Positions 18,256-28,534 of a DNA stretch of 64,000 nt are shown one piece after another (the first letter of the stretch is position 1; the number at the start of each line of letters is the position of its first letter). This DNA comes from Mycolicibacterium helvum. Its GTDB lineage: Bacteria; Actinomycetota; Actinomycetes; Mycobacteriales; Mycobacteriaceae. The position numbers and the translations under genes were made by a program. Below the pieces are notes generated by a model. It was not told the origin of the DNA. It did not search any database and saw only the letters and a list, made by a program, of their open reading frames with translations. Location of the stretch: NCBI RefSeq assembly GCF_010731895.1, contig NZ_AP022596.1:1364001-1428000 (forward strand). Direction: 5' to 3'.

Positions 18256-19539
18256 ATGTCCGTAACTGTTGCAGTCATCGGCCTCGGCTACGTAGGCCTG
18301 CCCCTTGTTGTTGAGTTCGGCAAGCATTGGCGCACAATCGGTTTCGATATTGCGACAAATCGCGTGGAATCATGCCAGCAAGGTTTCGATCCATCCCGCG
18401 AGATTCCGGATGCTGATATGCGTGCAGCGGTGCACGCCGAGTACTCGAGCGACCCCGCGGTGCTTTCGGAGGCAGACGTCATCATCGTCGCGGTCCCGAC
18501 GCCAGTAGATGAAGCGCACCGGCCCGACCTCGGCCCGCTGATCAGTGCCAGCAACGTCGTCGGCGCAAACATGAAAACCGGCACCATCGTGGTCTTCGAA
18601 TCTACCGTGTTTCCGGGAGCTACCGAGGAAGTCTGCATCCCGGTGCTAGAGCGGGCGTCAGGCATGCGATGGAAGCAAGGCTTCTTCGTCGGGTACTCCC
18701 CCGAGCGCATCAACCCCGGCGATCGTGAGCACATGCTGACGAACGTGATCAAAGTGGTGTCGGGTGACACCCCAGAGACCCTCGAGAAGGTGGCCGCGCT
18801 CTACGAGCACATCGTGGAGCCGGGGGTGCACCGATGCTCGAATATCAAAGCGGCAGAAGCGTGCAAGGTAATCGAGAATACTCAGCGAGACCTCAACATC
18901 GCGCTGATGAACGAGCTCGCGATCATCTTCGACAAAGTGGGCATCGACACTTCGGAGGTGCTGCGCGCCGCCGGCACGAAATGGAACTTCCTTTCTTTCA
19001 GCCCTGGACTGGTCGGCGGGCACTGCATTGGGGTCGACCCGTACTACCTCACGCACAAGGCGGAAATGCTCGGATATCTGCCGCAAGTGATACAGGCCGG
19101 CCGCCGAATCAATGACGGCATGGGCAAATACATCGCCGAGCAGACCGTCAAGAACATGATTGCCAGCGGCAGCTACGTCAAAGGCGCGCGCGCGATAGTC
19201 CTTGGTCTCACCTTCAAAGAGAATTGCGCGGACCTGCGCAATAGCAAAGTGGCTGATGTGATCAACGAACTCAAGAGCTACGGCGTAGAAGTGTTCGCGC
19301 ACGACCCATGGGCCGACGCGCAGGAAGCGATGCACGAGTACGGCGTGCGCCTGTTCGAATGGGACGAACTGCCGCGCGCCGATGCAATCGTAGCGGCGGT
19401 GCCCCACCGTGAAATCGTCTCGCTGTCGTTGGAAGACATCCAGAAGAAGCTGATCCGTGGTGGCTGTTTTATCGATGTCAAAGCCCGCTTTGATGACGAA
19501 GCCCTTACCGCGGCGGGCATCCGTGTCTGGCGGCTCTAG
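18256..19539 (+). CDS. UDP-N-acetylhexosamine 6-dehydrogenase (WecC/TviB/WbpO-type)
   Basis: 427 residues. NAD-dependent oxidation of a UDP-HexNAc to the uronic acid. N-terminal Rossmann motif VIGLGYVGLP, central EACKVIENTQRDLNIALMNE, catalytic cysteine in GLVGGHCIGVDPYY (Cys257), and a C-terminal UDP-binding domain with LGLTFKENCADLRNSKV. The TKWNFLSFSPGLVGGHCIG stretch is more like TviB/WbpO (GlcNAc/GalNAc) than UDP-glucose dehydrogenases; exact sugar specificity cannot be settled from sequence. It starts 8 bases after the WecG/TagA gene and a GT4 gene follows 8 bases later, so this is one operon. Confidence 0.9.
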   Translation: MSVTVAVIGLGYVGLPLVVEFGKHWRTIGFDIATNRVESCQQGFDPSREIPDADMRAAVHAEYSSDPAVLSEADVIIVAVPTPVDEAHRPDLGPLISASNVVGANMKTGTIVVFESTVFPGATEEVCIPVLERASGMRWKQGFFVGYSPERINPGDREHMLTNVIKVVSGDTPETLEKVAALYEHIVEPGVHRCSNIKAAEACKVIENTQRDLNIALMNELAIIFDKVGIDTSEVLRAAGTKWNFLSFSPGLVGGHCIGVDPYYLTHKAEMLGYLPQVIQAGRRINDGMGKYIAEQTVKNMIASGSYVKGARAIVLGLTFKENCADLRNSKVADVINELKSYGVEVFAHDPWADAQEAMHEYGVRLFEWDELPRADAIVAAVPHREIVSLSLEDIQKKLIRGGCFIDVKARFDDEALTAAGIRVWRL

Positions 19540-19547
19540 AGGCACCG

Positions 19548-20705
19548 GTGAAGGCATTCAATAGACAGCGGACCGGTTCTGTGCGCGCGCCACACACAAA
19601 CCACCGCGCCCTGTGGATATCGACCAGCACGGATAGCCGCGGCGGCATTTCCACCTTTGTCCGCGATATGCAAACCACACAACTCTGGAAGACCTGGCAT
19701 ATACGCCATATCGCGACACATCGAAATGGCAGCATCACTGACCGCATCGCAACATTCGCGGTAGGTTTGGTTCAAGCCATCTATGAACTACTCGCGCACC
19801 GGCCCCAAATTGTGCACATACACGTATCGGCCAAGGGCAGCTTTGCACGCAAATGCGTCATCAGTTGGATGTGCTATGGGCTGAGAGTGCCCGTTGTGCT
19901 GCATGTCCACGGATCGAACTTCGACGAGTTTTTCGACCAAGCGTCGCCGGCTGTGAAGGCACTGATCCGTGGGACGCTCGAACACGCCGACGTGGTCATC
20001 GGGCTAGGGAGGACGTGGACCACTCGCCTTCAAATCATGGCTCCGCGAGCCAGGGTTGAAGCGGCGACATGCGCCGTACGGCCAGACCAGCCAGTCGGGC
20101 AGGTGGCCGGCGGCCCCGTGAACTGTGTGTTCCTCGGCGAGGTGGGTGAGCGAAAAGGAACGTTTGTCCTATTAGAGGCCTGGGCCAAGGCGCTTGAGCA
20201 CACCGCAGTCGAGGCCACCCTGACGATCGCGGGCGATGGTGATACGGCGCGGGCTCGCTCGCTCGTCGCTGATCTCGGACTCGCATCAACAGTGGAAGTC
20301 GTTGGGTGGCTGTCCTCGTCGGCGGTCTCTCAACTGCTGAAACGATCGCATGTTCTCGTCCTCCCTTCGCGCAACGAAGGCACGCCCATCGCGATCCTCG
20401 AGGCTATGGCGTCCGGCCTTTGTGTCGTCGCAAGCGACGTCGGCGGCATTCCCGAACTTCTTGCCGACACCGGGGTGATGGTCAAGCCGGACGATGTGGC
20501 TGGCATCGCAGAAGCCCTGACACACGTGATCGATGACCATCAGACGAGATCCCTGCTGGGAACGCGGGCATTGTCCCGGGTGAAATCCACATTCGATCTC
20601 GATGCGTTGGCATCGCGCTTAGATTCGCTCTACCGATCGATCTTGGGCGCAGAATGCGGTGAAACAGTTGACGCTGACAGCGCAGACCCAACCCGGCGAA
20701 GTTAG
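19548..20705 (+). CDS. GT4 family glycosyltransferase
   Basis: 385 residues, GTG start 8 bases after the dehydrogenase stop. N-terminal STSTDSRGGISTFV, middle VHIHVSAKGSFARK (acceptor side), then NCVFLGEVGERKGTFVLLEA near residue 190 and the EX7E region RNEGTPIAILEAMASGLCVVAS near residue 275, followed by DVGGIPELL. A retaining GT-B transferase in the polysaccharide pathway; donor unknown. Its 3' end overlaps the convergent polymerase gene by four bases. Confidence 0.87.
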   Translation: MKAFNRQRTGSVRAPHTNHRALWISTSTDSRGGISTFVRDMQTTQLWKTWHIRHIATHRNGSITDRIATFAVGLVQAIYELLAHRPQIVHIHVSAKGSFARKCVISWMCYGLRVPVVLHVHGSNFDEFFDQASPAVKALIRGTLEHADVVIGLGRTWTTRLQIMAPRARVEAATCAVRPDQPVGQVAGGPVNCVFLGEVGERKGTFVLLEAWAKALEHTAVEATLTIAGDGDTARARSLVADLGLASTVEVVGWLSSSAVSQLLKRSHVLVLPSRNEGTPIAILEAMASGLCVVASDVGGIPELLADTGVMVKPDDVAGIAEALTHVIDDHQTRSLLGTRALSRVKSTFDLDALASRLDSLYRSILGAECGETVDADSADPTRRS

Positions 20706-22102
20706 CTACGACGTCCGGAACTGTGGACCAACGAATACGCGTTAGCCGTGGCAGTCACATCGGTAATTGGCATCATCGCGCAGTAGATAAGTGGAGCAAC
20801 AAAAGCTAGAAGCGCTGGATTCACGTCAAGTGCGTTGTATCCGGCGATGGTGACGAAGAACGCCACCATTCCGGCGGCCACACCGGGCCGCGATCGCTTG
20901 AGCGCAATGCCGATCATTATGCCCAATCCGATCAAGGATAATAACGAAGCCGGAATTCCTATCGAGATGATAAGTTGCAGAACTGAGTTCTCGAGGCGCC
21001 CGATGCGTATTGAGCTTGCATAGTGTTGCGCATACACCACATACGAAGTGCCTGGGCCATATCCAACCAGCGGATGATCTGTGATGAGATCCAGCGCTTT
21101 GCGAAGGATGTCGGAGCGGTACTCGGCAGAGCCGAGGCCCTCGGACGAGTCACTCCGACGTGCCAACAGTGGAGAGAAAGCGACAACTGAAATGAGGCCG
21201 CCCGCCAGGAACAGCGAGCCCCATCGACTCCGCTTCCCTTGCGCGACAGCCCGACTACTGGCTCGAACAGCGAACAAACCGACCACGGCGGCGATTCCAA
21301 TGGCGAAAACACTGGATCGTGAAACCGACAGGATCACCGCGACGAGTGCGCCAAAGGCGCCGGCCCACTGCCACCACAGACGTTTATCGCCGCCGGGAAA
21401 CAAACACGCGACCAAGGTGACACTGGCCGCCGTCGACATGGTGAGCGGGTGCCCGAGACTGGCTCGAGCCCGGAAAGTTGACCAGGTCTGGCTGCTGATG
21501 TCGTAGCGAATCAAACTCGCCCACGGATTGAAATCGAGGAAGAATTCGGCCGCGGACAGCAGCCCGAGGAAAATGCCTATGCCCGCGAAGGCCCACAACA
21601 ATCCGGGCCAGATGTCCTCTGTCGCTATCTGGCCCAGAATCGCCGGCGCGACGACGCACAGCGTCAGTACAGCCACCCAAGCCATCGTCAGGTCGGTACG
21701 TCCGCTGCCAAGTGCTGAGACAAAGAGCAGCAAGAAAAGCGGCGGAATGATCAGCCAACCCCGAAGGGGCACCCGGAGCAACAAAGCCCGCTGGCCCACC
21801 GCCAGTCTGATCGCCCAGATCGCGATGACGAGCACTGCCGGGGAGAAGTACTTGGACAGCGGGGTCGGGATGGTCATCACTGAAACCGGGAGCAGCACGA
21901 CGAGCCATAAAGCCATTGGCGGCAGCGAGTTACGTGGGAGCACACACGCGCCGACCAGTGCGCTTACAAACATGATTGGCACCGACGAAGAAAACGCGCC
22001 GTAGGTCGCAAGTGACAGAAGGACAATCAGAACCAAAAGGGCAGGCACTGACCGCTCTGACGGTTCCGTCGGTCGTTCAGCGCTGCCGATCTTCGACGTC
22101 AT
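20702..22102 (-). CDS. O-antigen polymerase/ligase-like membrane protein (Wzy-type)
   Basis: 466 residues with about 11-12 hydrophobic segments and a long loop in the second half containing DHPLVGYGPGTSYVVYAQHY (about residues 340-360), the layout of Wzy_C/O-antigen ligase proteins. It would polymerise the undecaprenyl-PP-linked repeat units at the outer face of the membrane. Sequence identity among Wzy proteins is low, so the call rests on topology and on co-location with a flippase, chain-length regulator and initiating transferase. It is divergently arranged from the phosphatase gene. Confidence 0.78.
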   Translation of the reverse strand: MTSKIGSAERPTEPSERSVPALLVLIVLLSLATYGAFSSSVPIMFVSALVGACVLPRNSLPPMALWLVVLLPVSVMTIPTPLSKYFSPAVLVIAIWAIRLAVGQRALLLRVPLRGWLIIPPLFLLLFVSALGSGRTDLTMAWVAVLTLCVVAPAILGQIATEDIWPGLLWAFAGIGIFLGLLSAAEFFLDFNPWASLIRYDISSQTWSTFRARASLGHPLTMSTAASVTLVACLFPGGDKRLWWQWAGAFGALVAVILSVSRSSVFAIGIAAVVGLFAVRASSRAVAQGKRSRWGSLFLAGGLISVVAFSPLLARRSDSSEGLGSAEYRSDILRKALDLITDHPLVGYGPGTSYVVYAQHYASSIRIGRLENSVLQLIISIGIPASLLSLIGLGIMIGIALKRSRPGVAAGMVAFFVTIAGYNALDVNPALLAFVAPLIYCAMMPITDVTATANAYSLVHSSGRRS

Positions 22103-22275
22103 CGGTCACGATCCTCCCACCCCGGTCGAGCATTGGCCGCGCCGCTCAGGGCCACCGGGTCTACGGTAGTTCCGCTGCGTGTGAGTTGGAAGCCGGATGG
22201 TTGATGTCCCAACCGGTCCACACCGGAACCGCGCGGCGCTGGCCGGACACGCATACCGACAGTAAGGAATTGCTC

Positions 22276-22803
22276 TTGCGGCTGCTATTTGTCTGCACCG
22301 GCAATATTTGTCGATCACCAGTCGCCGAACGACTCGCCACGGCGTACGCTGCCAGACTTGAGCTGGCCGACTTCCAGGCAACCAGTGCCGGAACGCGAGC
22401 GGTCATCGGCCACCCCATCCACGCCGACGCGGTCACAGTGCTGGAAAAGCTGGGTGGCGATGGGGCCGACTTCGCTGCGCGACAGCTGACACCCAGAATT
22501 GCGCTGGAAGCCGATCTTGTATTGACGATGACCAAAGCGCATCGTGACCGAGTTCTCGAAGGCGCCCCACGCCAACTCAACAGGACCTTCACGCTCTCGG
22601 AGGCGGCGCGGCTCGCGACCGAGTTCGATGCACGGGACGTTGGCGACCTAGCGGCCCTTCGTTCGCACGTGTCCACGCATGAAGTGTCCGACATCGCCGA
22701 CCCCATTGGCCGCAGCCCCGACTTCTTTGCGGCTATCGGATCCCAAATCGCCGGTTTGCTGCCCCCGATAATCGAGCTTTGCTGGCGCTCGTCACTTCCT
22801 TAG
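22276..22803 (+). CDS. low-molecular-weight protein-tyrosine phosphatase (Wzb/CpsB-role)
   Basis: About 175 residues. Catalytic P-loop LLFVCTGNICRSPVAERL lies at the very N-terminus (CX5R with following Ser) and the general acid is in DIADPIGRS near the C-terminus; LTMTKAHRD is also typical. I favour the TTG at 22276, preceded by AAGGA, because family members begin just before the P-loop. ATG at 22204 in the same frame would give 199 residues with an unconserved leader. It would dephosphorylate the tyrosine cluster of the Wzz-kinase at 3764-5290, the usual control pair for chain length. Confidence 0.88.
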   Translation: MRLLFVCTGNICRSPVAERLATAYAARLELADFQATSAGTRAVIGHPIHADAVTVLEKLGGDGADFAARQLTPRIALEADLVLTMTKAHRDRVLEGAPRQLNRTFTLSEAARLATEFDARDVGDLAALRSHVSTHEVSDIADPIGRSPDFFAAIGSQIAGLLPPIIELCWRSSLP

Positions 22804-22962
22804 ATCACCTAGCTCGCCGCCAGGTCAGCCCCGGTCCGGCCTGGACGGCCCGGCTGCCAAGGGGCCAGGGGCTATTCCCCAACGGACCTAGCGCTGCCAT
22901 GCTTATGATGGTCTCGGGTGGATAACGTTCCTGCGGGGAAGCGAACGTTTTTTGGGGGGGAA

Positions 22963-24450
22963 ATGACTGCGGTAAGCGATCCGCTGGTAAGCAGAGGCAT
23001 AGTTGCGCCAGTAGCTCAGCCGCGGGTATGGCAGCGCTCATATGCGCGTCGGTTGGTCGTGCTCGACGTGGTGGGTGTGCTCTTCGCCGTCGGCCTTGCC
23101 CAGTGGGTGCGCTTCGGTGGATTCCCTGGAGCAGGCCAAGCGTTCAGATACTCCAATTACCTCTTTTTGTCCGTCGCCATCGCTGCCAGCTGGTTAATCG
23201 TTCTGTCCATCAACCACTCTCGCTCGCCGCGCGTAGTCGGTTCCGGTGCTGAGGAGTACCGGCGCGTCTGGGTCGGCACCCTCACCGTGTTCGGCGGAGT
23301 TGCGATCATCTCCATGCTGTTCAAGCTGGAGATTGCCCGCGGCTACCTCATGATTGCGCTTCCCGCCGGCCTCGTCTTCCTCGTTGTGTTCCGATGGCTC
23401 GCACGGCAGGTGGTGGTCCGGGCTCGTCGGCGCCATGGCCGCTGCATCACTCGGGTCATGGTGGTGGGCAATGCTCCGGCGGTGCGCGACCTCACCAAGT
23501 CGCTGGTAGGCGAACCCGGCTCCGAGTACGAGGTAGTCGGAGCGTGCATCCCTGGTCACGCCGATAGGCGAGGCATCCTGGTGCCGGGCGTCGGGATGAT
23601 CCCGACCTTCGGCGATGAGTCCAATGTCGTAGGCGCAGTGACTGTGACCAACAGTCATGCGGTGGCCGTCACCGCAACGGAGCGGCTCGACGGTCGTGGG
23701 TTCCGCAACCTGTCCTGGGAACTAGAGAAACTCAATATCGATCTGATGGTGGCGCCGGGCGTTGTCGACGTCGCGGGACCCCGTCTGCTGATGCGCCCGG
23801 TCGCGGGACTTCCCCTGATCCACGTCGAGAAGCCTCAATACCATGGGGCGAAGCGCTTCCAGAAGCGACTGTTCGACATCCTCTTCTCCAGCATGGTGTT
23901 GTTCTGCGGACTCCCCGTCCTGATCGCTATCGCCATCGCGATCAAACTGTCCAGCAGGGGCCCGGTGTTCTATCGCCAGGAACGGATCGGCCTTGATGGT
24001 CAGCCCTTTGAGATGATCAAGTTCCGCACCATGGTCGATGGCGCGGACACGATGCTCAACAATCTCCTCGCGCAGAACGAGTGCGATGGCGGTGTCCTCT
24101 TCAAGATCCGCAGCGACCCACGCGTCACGCCCGTCGGGCGCTTTCTGCGCAAGTACAGCCTTGACGAGCTACCGCAGTTCATCAACGTATTCAAGCGGGA
24201 CATGAGCGTTGTTGGCCCGCGACCTCCGCTGGCCAGCGAAGTCAAGAGTTACGACGACTATGCCAGGCGCCGGCTGCTCGTGCGTCCCGGGATCACCGGC
24301 CTATGGCAGGTCAGCGGCCGCTCGGATTTGTCCTGGGAGGATTCGGTTCGCCTCGACATGTTCTATGTCGAGAACTGGTCGACGATCGCAGACCTGCTGA
24401 TCGCCGTGAAAACGGTCAAAGCAGTTTTGAGTCACGCCGGCGCATACTGA
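22963..24450 (+). CDS. undecaprenyl-phosphate sugar-phosphate transferase (WbaP/CpsE type)
   Basis: 495 residues. Four to five N-terminal transmembrane helices (about residues 15-140), a CoA-binding-like Rossmann segment (VMVVGNAPAVRDL near 165), then the C-terminal bacterial sugar transferase domain: KRLFDILFS, GPVFYRQERIG, FEMIKFRTM, RFLRKYSLDELPQF, MSVVGPRPP and RPGITGLWQVSGRS. It starts repeat-unit assembly by moving a sugar phosphate onto undecaprenyl phosphate. The ATG at 22963 sits three bases after a run of seven G; an in-frame GTG at 22918 is the alternative. About 160 bases after the phosphatase gene. Confidence 0.92.
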   Translation: MTAVSDPLVSRGIVAPVAQPRVWQRSYARRLVVLDVVGVLFAVGLAQWVRFGGFPGAGQAFRYSNYLFLSVAIAASWLIVLSINHSRSPRVVGSGAEEYRRVWVGTLTVFGGVAIISMLFKLEIARGYLMIALPAGLVFLVVFRWLARQVVVRARRRHGRCITRVMVVGNAPAVRDLTKSLVGEPGSEYEVVGACIPGHADRRGILVPGVGMIPTFGDESNVVGAVTVTNSHAVAVTATERLDGRGFRNLSWELEKLNIDLMVAPGVVDVAGPRLLMRPVAGLPLIHVEKPQYHGAKRFQKRLFDILFSSMVLFCGLPVLIAIAIAIKLSSRGPVFYRQERIGLDGQPFEMIKFRTMVDGADTMLNNLLAQNECDGGVLFKIRSDPRVTPVGRFLRKYSLDELPQFINVFKRDMSVVGPRPPLASEVKSYDDYARRRLLVRPGITGLWQVSGRSDLSWEDSVRLDMFYVENWSTIADLLIAVKTVKAVLSHAGAY

Positions 24451-24617
24451 CCGGTCATCACGGCGCTGACCGCGGTGACTGACGGCTCAGACCATCGCAG
24501 CGTTCGGGCGGCCATCCACATTGCGGAAGTTCCGCAGCCAACGAACAACACCTAACCGCGCCGACCCGACTGGTAGCGTGCCATCCAACCGCGGCACACT
24601 GGGAGGGCTGCCTTCTC

Positions 24618-25613
24618 TTGTCACGCAGCATCCGTGTCGGCCTCCTGACGGCATTCACCGTCGTCACTCTCCTGCTTGCCATCCTCGCCCTGATCGCGCG
24701 CACCCAGCCGATTTCGAATGTTCAGAACCTGGTTCTCGCGGTGGGTGCACCATATGTGTCACTGGCCGCGCTCGCGGGTTTGGTCGCGGCCGCGTCGTGC
24801 CGCCAACGCGCGTTGTCGATACTCGCCATCGTGGTGCTGGTGGCCACTCTCGCGGTCCAGGTCTCGTGGTATTACCTTGGCAGAACGACCGATGTTGGTG
24901 CCTACCAAGATATTCGGCTGCTCTCTTTGAACCTCCGGAAAGGTCGGGCGGATCCAGACTTTGTCGTCCGCCTGGCCAACGACAGCGCAGACGCGGTGAC
25001 GGTCACAGAATTGACGCCAGAAGCAGTACCGCGCTTTATTCGAGCTGGCATAGAAAACCAGTTCCCTTATTCACAGCTCCTCGCAAATCCTGACGCCGGG
25101 GAGACTGGCATATGGAGTCGATACCCGCTGTCCCCACTGTCGGAATCGCGGCACCGCGGTGTCAGCATTCCCGCAGCCCGGTTGCAGATCCCCGGTCTGC
25201 GCTTCGAGCCGCTGGTGGCCAGTGTGCACGTTTACTCCCCGGTGGCGGGAGAAACGAACACGGTCGACGAGTGGCGAGGCGCAATGGCCGGCGCGAAGGT
25301 GCAATTGGACAACTTCGCCCGGACCGCTGGGGCGGCGGCGGTGATCGTCGGTGGGGACTACAACAGCACTCCGGACATGCGGCAGTTCCGAGATCTGCTG
25401 ACCAACGGTTACCGCGATGCGGTCGAACAGAGCGGGTCTGGCTTCGCACCGACATTTCCGTCCAACAGGAAATTTCCACCGGTGATCACCATCGATCACG
25501 TGCTCACACGGAACGCGACAGCGTCGTCAGTGCGGACCATCGAGGTCCCGGGTTCGGATCACCGGGCCTTGCTCACCACAGTCCGGGTGCCGGTCGACCC
25601 GACCGCGTCCTGA
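24618..25613 (+). CDS. membrane-anchored endonuclease/exonuclease/phosphatase family protein
   Basis: 331 residues from a TTG start with GGGAGGG ten bases upstream. Three hydrophobic helices (about 5-25, 35-55, 60-80) are followed by an EEP-fold domain: LLSLNLRKGRADPDF (first metal ligand region), VTVTELTPE, VGGDYNSTPD (near 240) and ITIDHVL ... GSDHRALL near the C-terminus, so the metal and catalytic Asp/Asn/His residues are present. The domain is predicted outside the membrane. Substrate unknown (nucleic acid, phospholipid or phosphodiester). It closes the polysaccharide region and ends just before the hairpin shared with rplA. Confidence 0.8.
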   Translation: MSRSIRVGLLTAFTVVTLLLAILALIARTQPISNVQNLVLAVGAPYVSLAALAGLVAAASCRQRALSILAIVVLVATLAVQVSWYYLGRTTDVGAYQDIRLLSLNLRKGRADPDFVVRLANDSADAVTVTELTPEAVPRFIRAGIENQFPYSQLLANPDAGETGIWSRYPLSPLSESRHRGVSIPAARLQIPGLRFEPLVASVHVYSPVAGETNTVDEWRGAMAGAKVQLDNFARTAGAAAVIVGGDYNSTPDMRQFRDLLTNGYRDAVEQSGSGFAPTFPSNRKFPPVITIDHVLTRNATASSVRTIEVPGSDHRALLTTVRVPVDPTAS

Positions 25614-25620
25614 AACCACA

Positions 25621-25650
25621 AGTGGCCACCTACTCCAGTAGGTGGCCACT
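25621..25650. terminator. bidirectional terminator hairpin
   Basis: A perfect 14-bp inverted repeat, AGTGGCCACCTACT at 25621 and its complement at 25637, separated by CC, between the convergent endonuclease-family gene and rplA. It is well placed to stop transcription from both sides. Confidence 0.8.
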
Positions 25651-25662
25651 CGTATCAGAAAC

Positions 25663-26376
25663 TTACTGCTGCTCCTCGGTGAAGTTCCGGATGACGGCCG
25701 GGTCGACCGGGATGCCCGGGCCTGTGGTCGTCGACACGGTGACCTTCTTCAAGTAGCGGCCCTTGGAGGACGACGGCTTGGCCCGCAGCACCTCATCGAG
25801 TGCGGCGCCGTAATTCTCGGCCAGCTTCTTCTCGTCGAACGATGCCTTGCCGATCACGAAGTGCAGGTTGGCCTGCTTGTCGACGCGGAAGTTGATCTTG
25901 CCGCCCTTGATGTCGGTGACCGCCTTGGCCACGTCAGGGGTGACGGTGCCGGTCTTGGGGTTCGGCATCAGACCGCGCGGGCCCAGCACGCGGGCGATAC
26001 GACCCACCTTGGCCATCTGGTCGGGCGTGGCGATCGCGGCGTCGAAGTCCAGGAAGCCGCCCTGGATCTTTTCGATCAGGTCGTCGCTGCCCACAACATC
26101 GGCGCCAGCGGCCAGCGCGGCCTCGGCCTTCTCGCCCACCGCGAACACCGCCACGCGGGCGGTCTTACCCGTGCCGTTGGGCAGGTTGACCGTGCCGCGG
26201 ACCATCTGGTCGGCCTTGCGCGGGTCGACGCCGAGCCGGATCGCCACCTCGACGGTCGCGTCCTGCTTCTTCGACGAGGTCTCCTTGGCGAGCTTGGCCG
26301 CCTCGAGCGGGGTGTAGAGCTTGGTGCGGTCCACCTTCTCGGCGGCTTCGCGATATGCCTTGCTGGTCTTGCTCAT
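25663..26376 (-). CDS. rplA: 50S ribosomal protein L1
   Basis: 237 residues, full length. Binds 23S rRNA at the L1 stalk and can repress its own operon. The sequence begins [11 protein letters not shown] and contains the family stretch [20 protein letters not shown] near residue 130 and [16 protein letters not shown] near the end. It follows rplK with about 70 bases between. In M. tuberculosis the next gene beyond rplA is mmaA4; here it is the polysaccharide locus. Confidence 0.98.
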   Translation of the reverse strand: MSKTSKAYREAAEKVDRTKLYTPLEAAKLAKETSSKKQDATVEVAIRLGVDPRKADQMVRGTVNLPNGTGKTARVAVFAVGEKAEAALAAGADVVGSDDLIEKIQGGFLDFDAAIATPDQMAKVGRIARVLGPRGLMPNPKTGTVTPDVAKAVTDIKGGKINFRVDKQANLHFVIGKASFDEKKLAENYGAALDEVLRAKPSSSKGRYLKKVTVSTTTGPGIPVDPAVIRNFTEEQQ

Positions 26377-26446
26377 TGGTTAGTCCAATCTGTTTCGTTG
26401 GAGTCGCGGTTGACGGGCCGAAGCGAGCCCTCCCGCGGCGTGCTGT

Positions 26447-26878
26447 CTACTCGACGGTGATGCCCATCGACCGGGCAGTGCCAGCGATGATCTTGGCGGC
26501 CTGGTCGATGTCGTTGGCGTTGAGATCTTCCTTCTTGGTCTCGGCGATCTCGCGCACCTGATCCCAGCTGATCTTCGCCACCTTGGTCTTGTGCGGCTCG
26601 GCCGAACCCTTCTGGATACCGGCGGCTTTGAGCAGCAGGCGGGCAGCGGGCGGCGTCTTCAGCGCGAAGGTGAAGCTGCGATCCTCGTAGACGCTGATCT
26701 CGACGGGGATGACGTTGCCGCGCTGGTTCTCAGTCGCGGCGTTGTACGCCTTGCAGAACTCCATGATGTTGACGCCGTGCTGGCCGAGCGCAGGGCCGAC
26801 CGGCGGGGCGGGGTTGGCCTGCCCGGCCTGGATCTGCAGCTTGATCAGCCCGACGACCTTTTTCTTCTTCGGGGCCAT
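26447..26878 (-). CDS. rplK: 50S ribosomal protein L11
   Basis: 143 residues, full length. Begins [20 protein letters not shown], with [22 protein letters not shown] and the C-terminal rRNA-binding region ending [11 protein letters not shown]. It forms the GTPase-associated centre and is needed for RelA activation in bacteria. Lies between nusG and rplA, the conserved order. Confidence 0.98.
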   Translation of the reverse strand: MAPKKKKVVGLIKLQIQAGQANPAPPVGPALGQHGVNIMEFCKAYNAATENQRGNVIPVEISVYEDRSFTFALKTPPAARLLLKAAGIQKGSAEPHKTKVAKISWDQVREIAETKKEDLNANDIDQAAKIIAGTARSMGITVE

Positions 26879-26915
26879 GCGGGGTTGTTTCCTTTCTAGC
26901 GATCGCGAAAAGCGA

Positions 26916-27716
<801 letters not shown>

Positions 27717-27736
27717 CTAAAAACGTCAGCGTTGGG

Positions 27737-28177
27737 CTAGCCGAACACCCACAGCACCAGCTTGGCCAGGCCCAGGTCGACCCCGCCGATCAGGGCCACC
27801 ATGAAGGCCAGGAACAGCAGGACCACGGTGGTGTAGCTGACCATTTGCTTGCGGTTCGGCCAGATCACCTTGCGCAGTTCGGCGACGACCTGCTTGAGGT
27901 AGTTCCACACGAACAGGATCGGGTTGCGCGAGGGCCCGGACTTCGCCTTTTTGGCCTTCTTGGACTTCTTGGTGGACTTGTCCTTCTCGACGCCGAGTTC
28001 CTCAGCGGTCGATTCGGCTTCTTCCGGCTCAGCCAGCGCGGTGGCGCCGGCACGCCGGGACCGCTTGCCAGTGGGGCGCGAGGGCCGGGACACGACGACG
28101 GTCTGCCCGCCGGTGTCCTCGTTGCCATCCAGTCCGGCGTCGCCTGCGGCGTCAGCACTGTCGCGCTCGTCGCTCAC
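27737..28177 (-). CDS. secE: preprotein translocase subunit SecE
   Basis: 146 residues from GTG ([12 protein letters not shown]). The N-terminal 75 residues are disordered, Asp/Glu- then Lys-rich; the conserved SecE part is [20 protein letters not shown] followed by one transmembrane helix and [12 protein letters not shown] at the C-terminus. Part of the SecYEG channel. Upstream in-frame codons to 28255 look like leader rather than protein. The tRNA-Trp gene lies 100 bases upstream, as in M. tuberculosis. Confidence 0.95.
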   Translation of the reverse strand: MSDERDSADAAGDAGLDGNEDTGGQTVVVSRPSRPTGKRSRRAGATALAEPEEAESTAEELGVEKDKSTKKSKKAKKAKSGPSRNPILFVWNYLKQVVAELRKVIWPNRKQMVSYTTVVLLFLAFMVALIGGVDLGLAKLVLWVFG

Positions 28178-28276
28178 CGCATGCTCCTTTGTGTCGAGTG
28201 TCTGGGCTGAGTACCCCAACCCGGTGTGCACCCTCCAGTGTCCACCATGTTCCAAACCAGTCTTATTCAGTTATTG

Positions 28277-28349
<73 letters not shown>

Positions 28350-28534
28350 CTGTCTTATTGCGACACTCCTCACCTTCGCAAGCTCAGGATCGTCGTTGCC
28401 GCTGCAACGGAGTGCTCCCACATAGCTCGCGCGCTCCCCGTTCGGTCAACCCGAACCGACGGACAGCGCGCTTATCTGGGAAAACCCCGAGGTCCGAGTG
28501 TACAACGGCACATCGGGCAGGTGTTAATCCGTCG

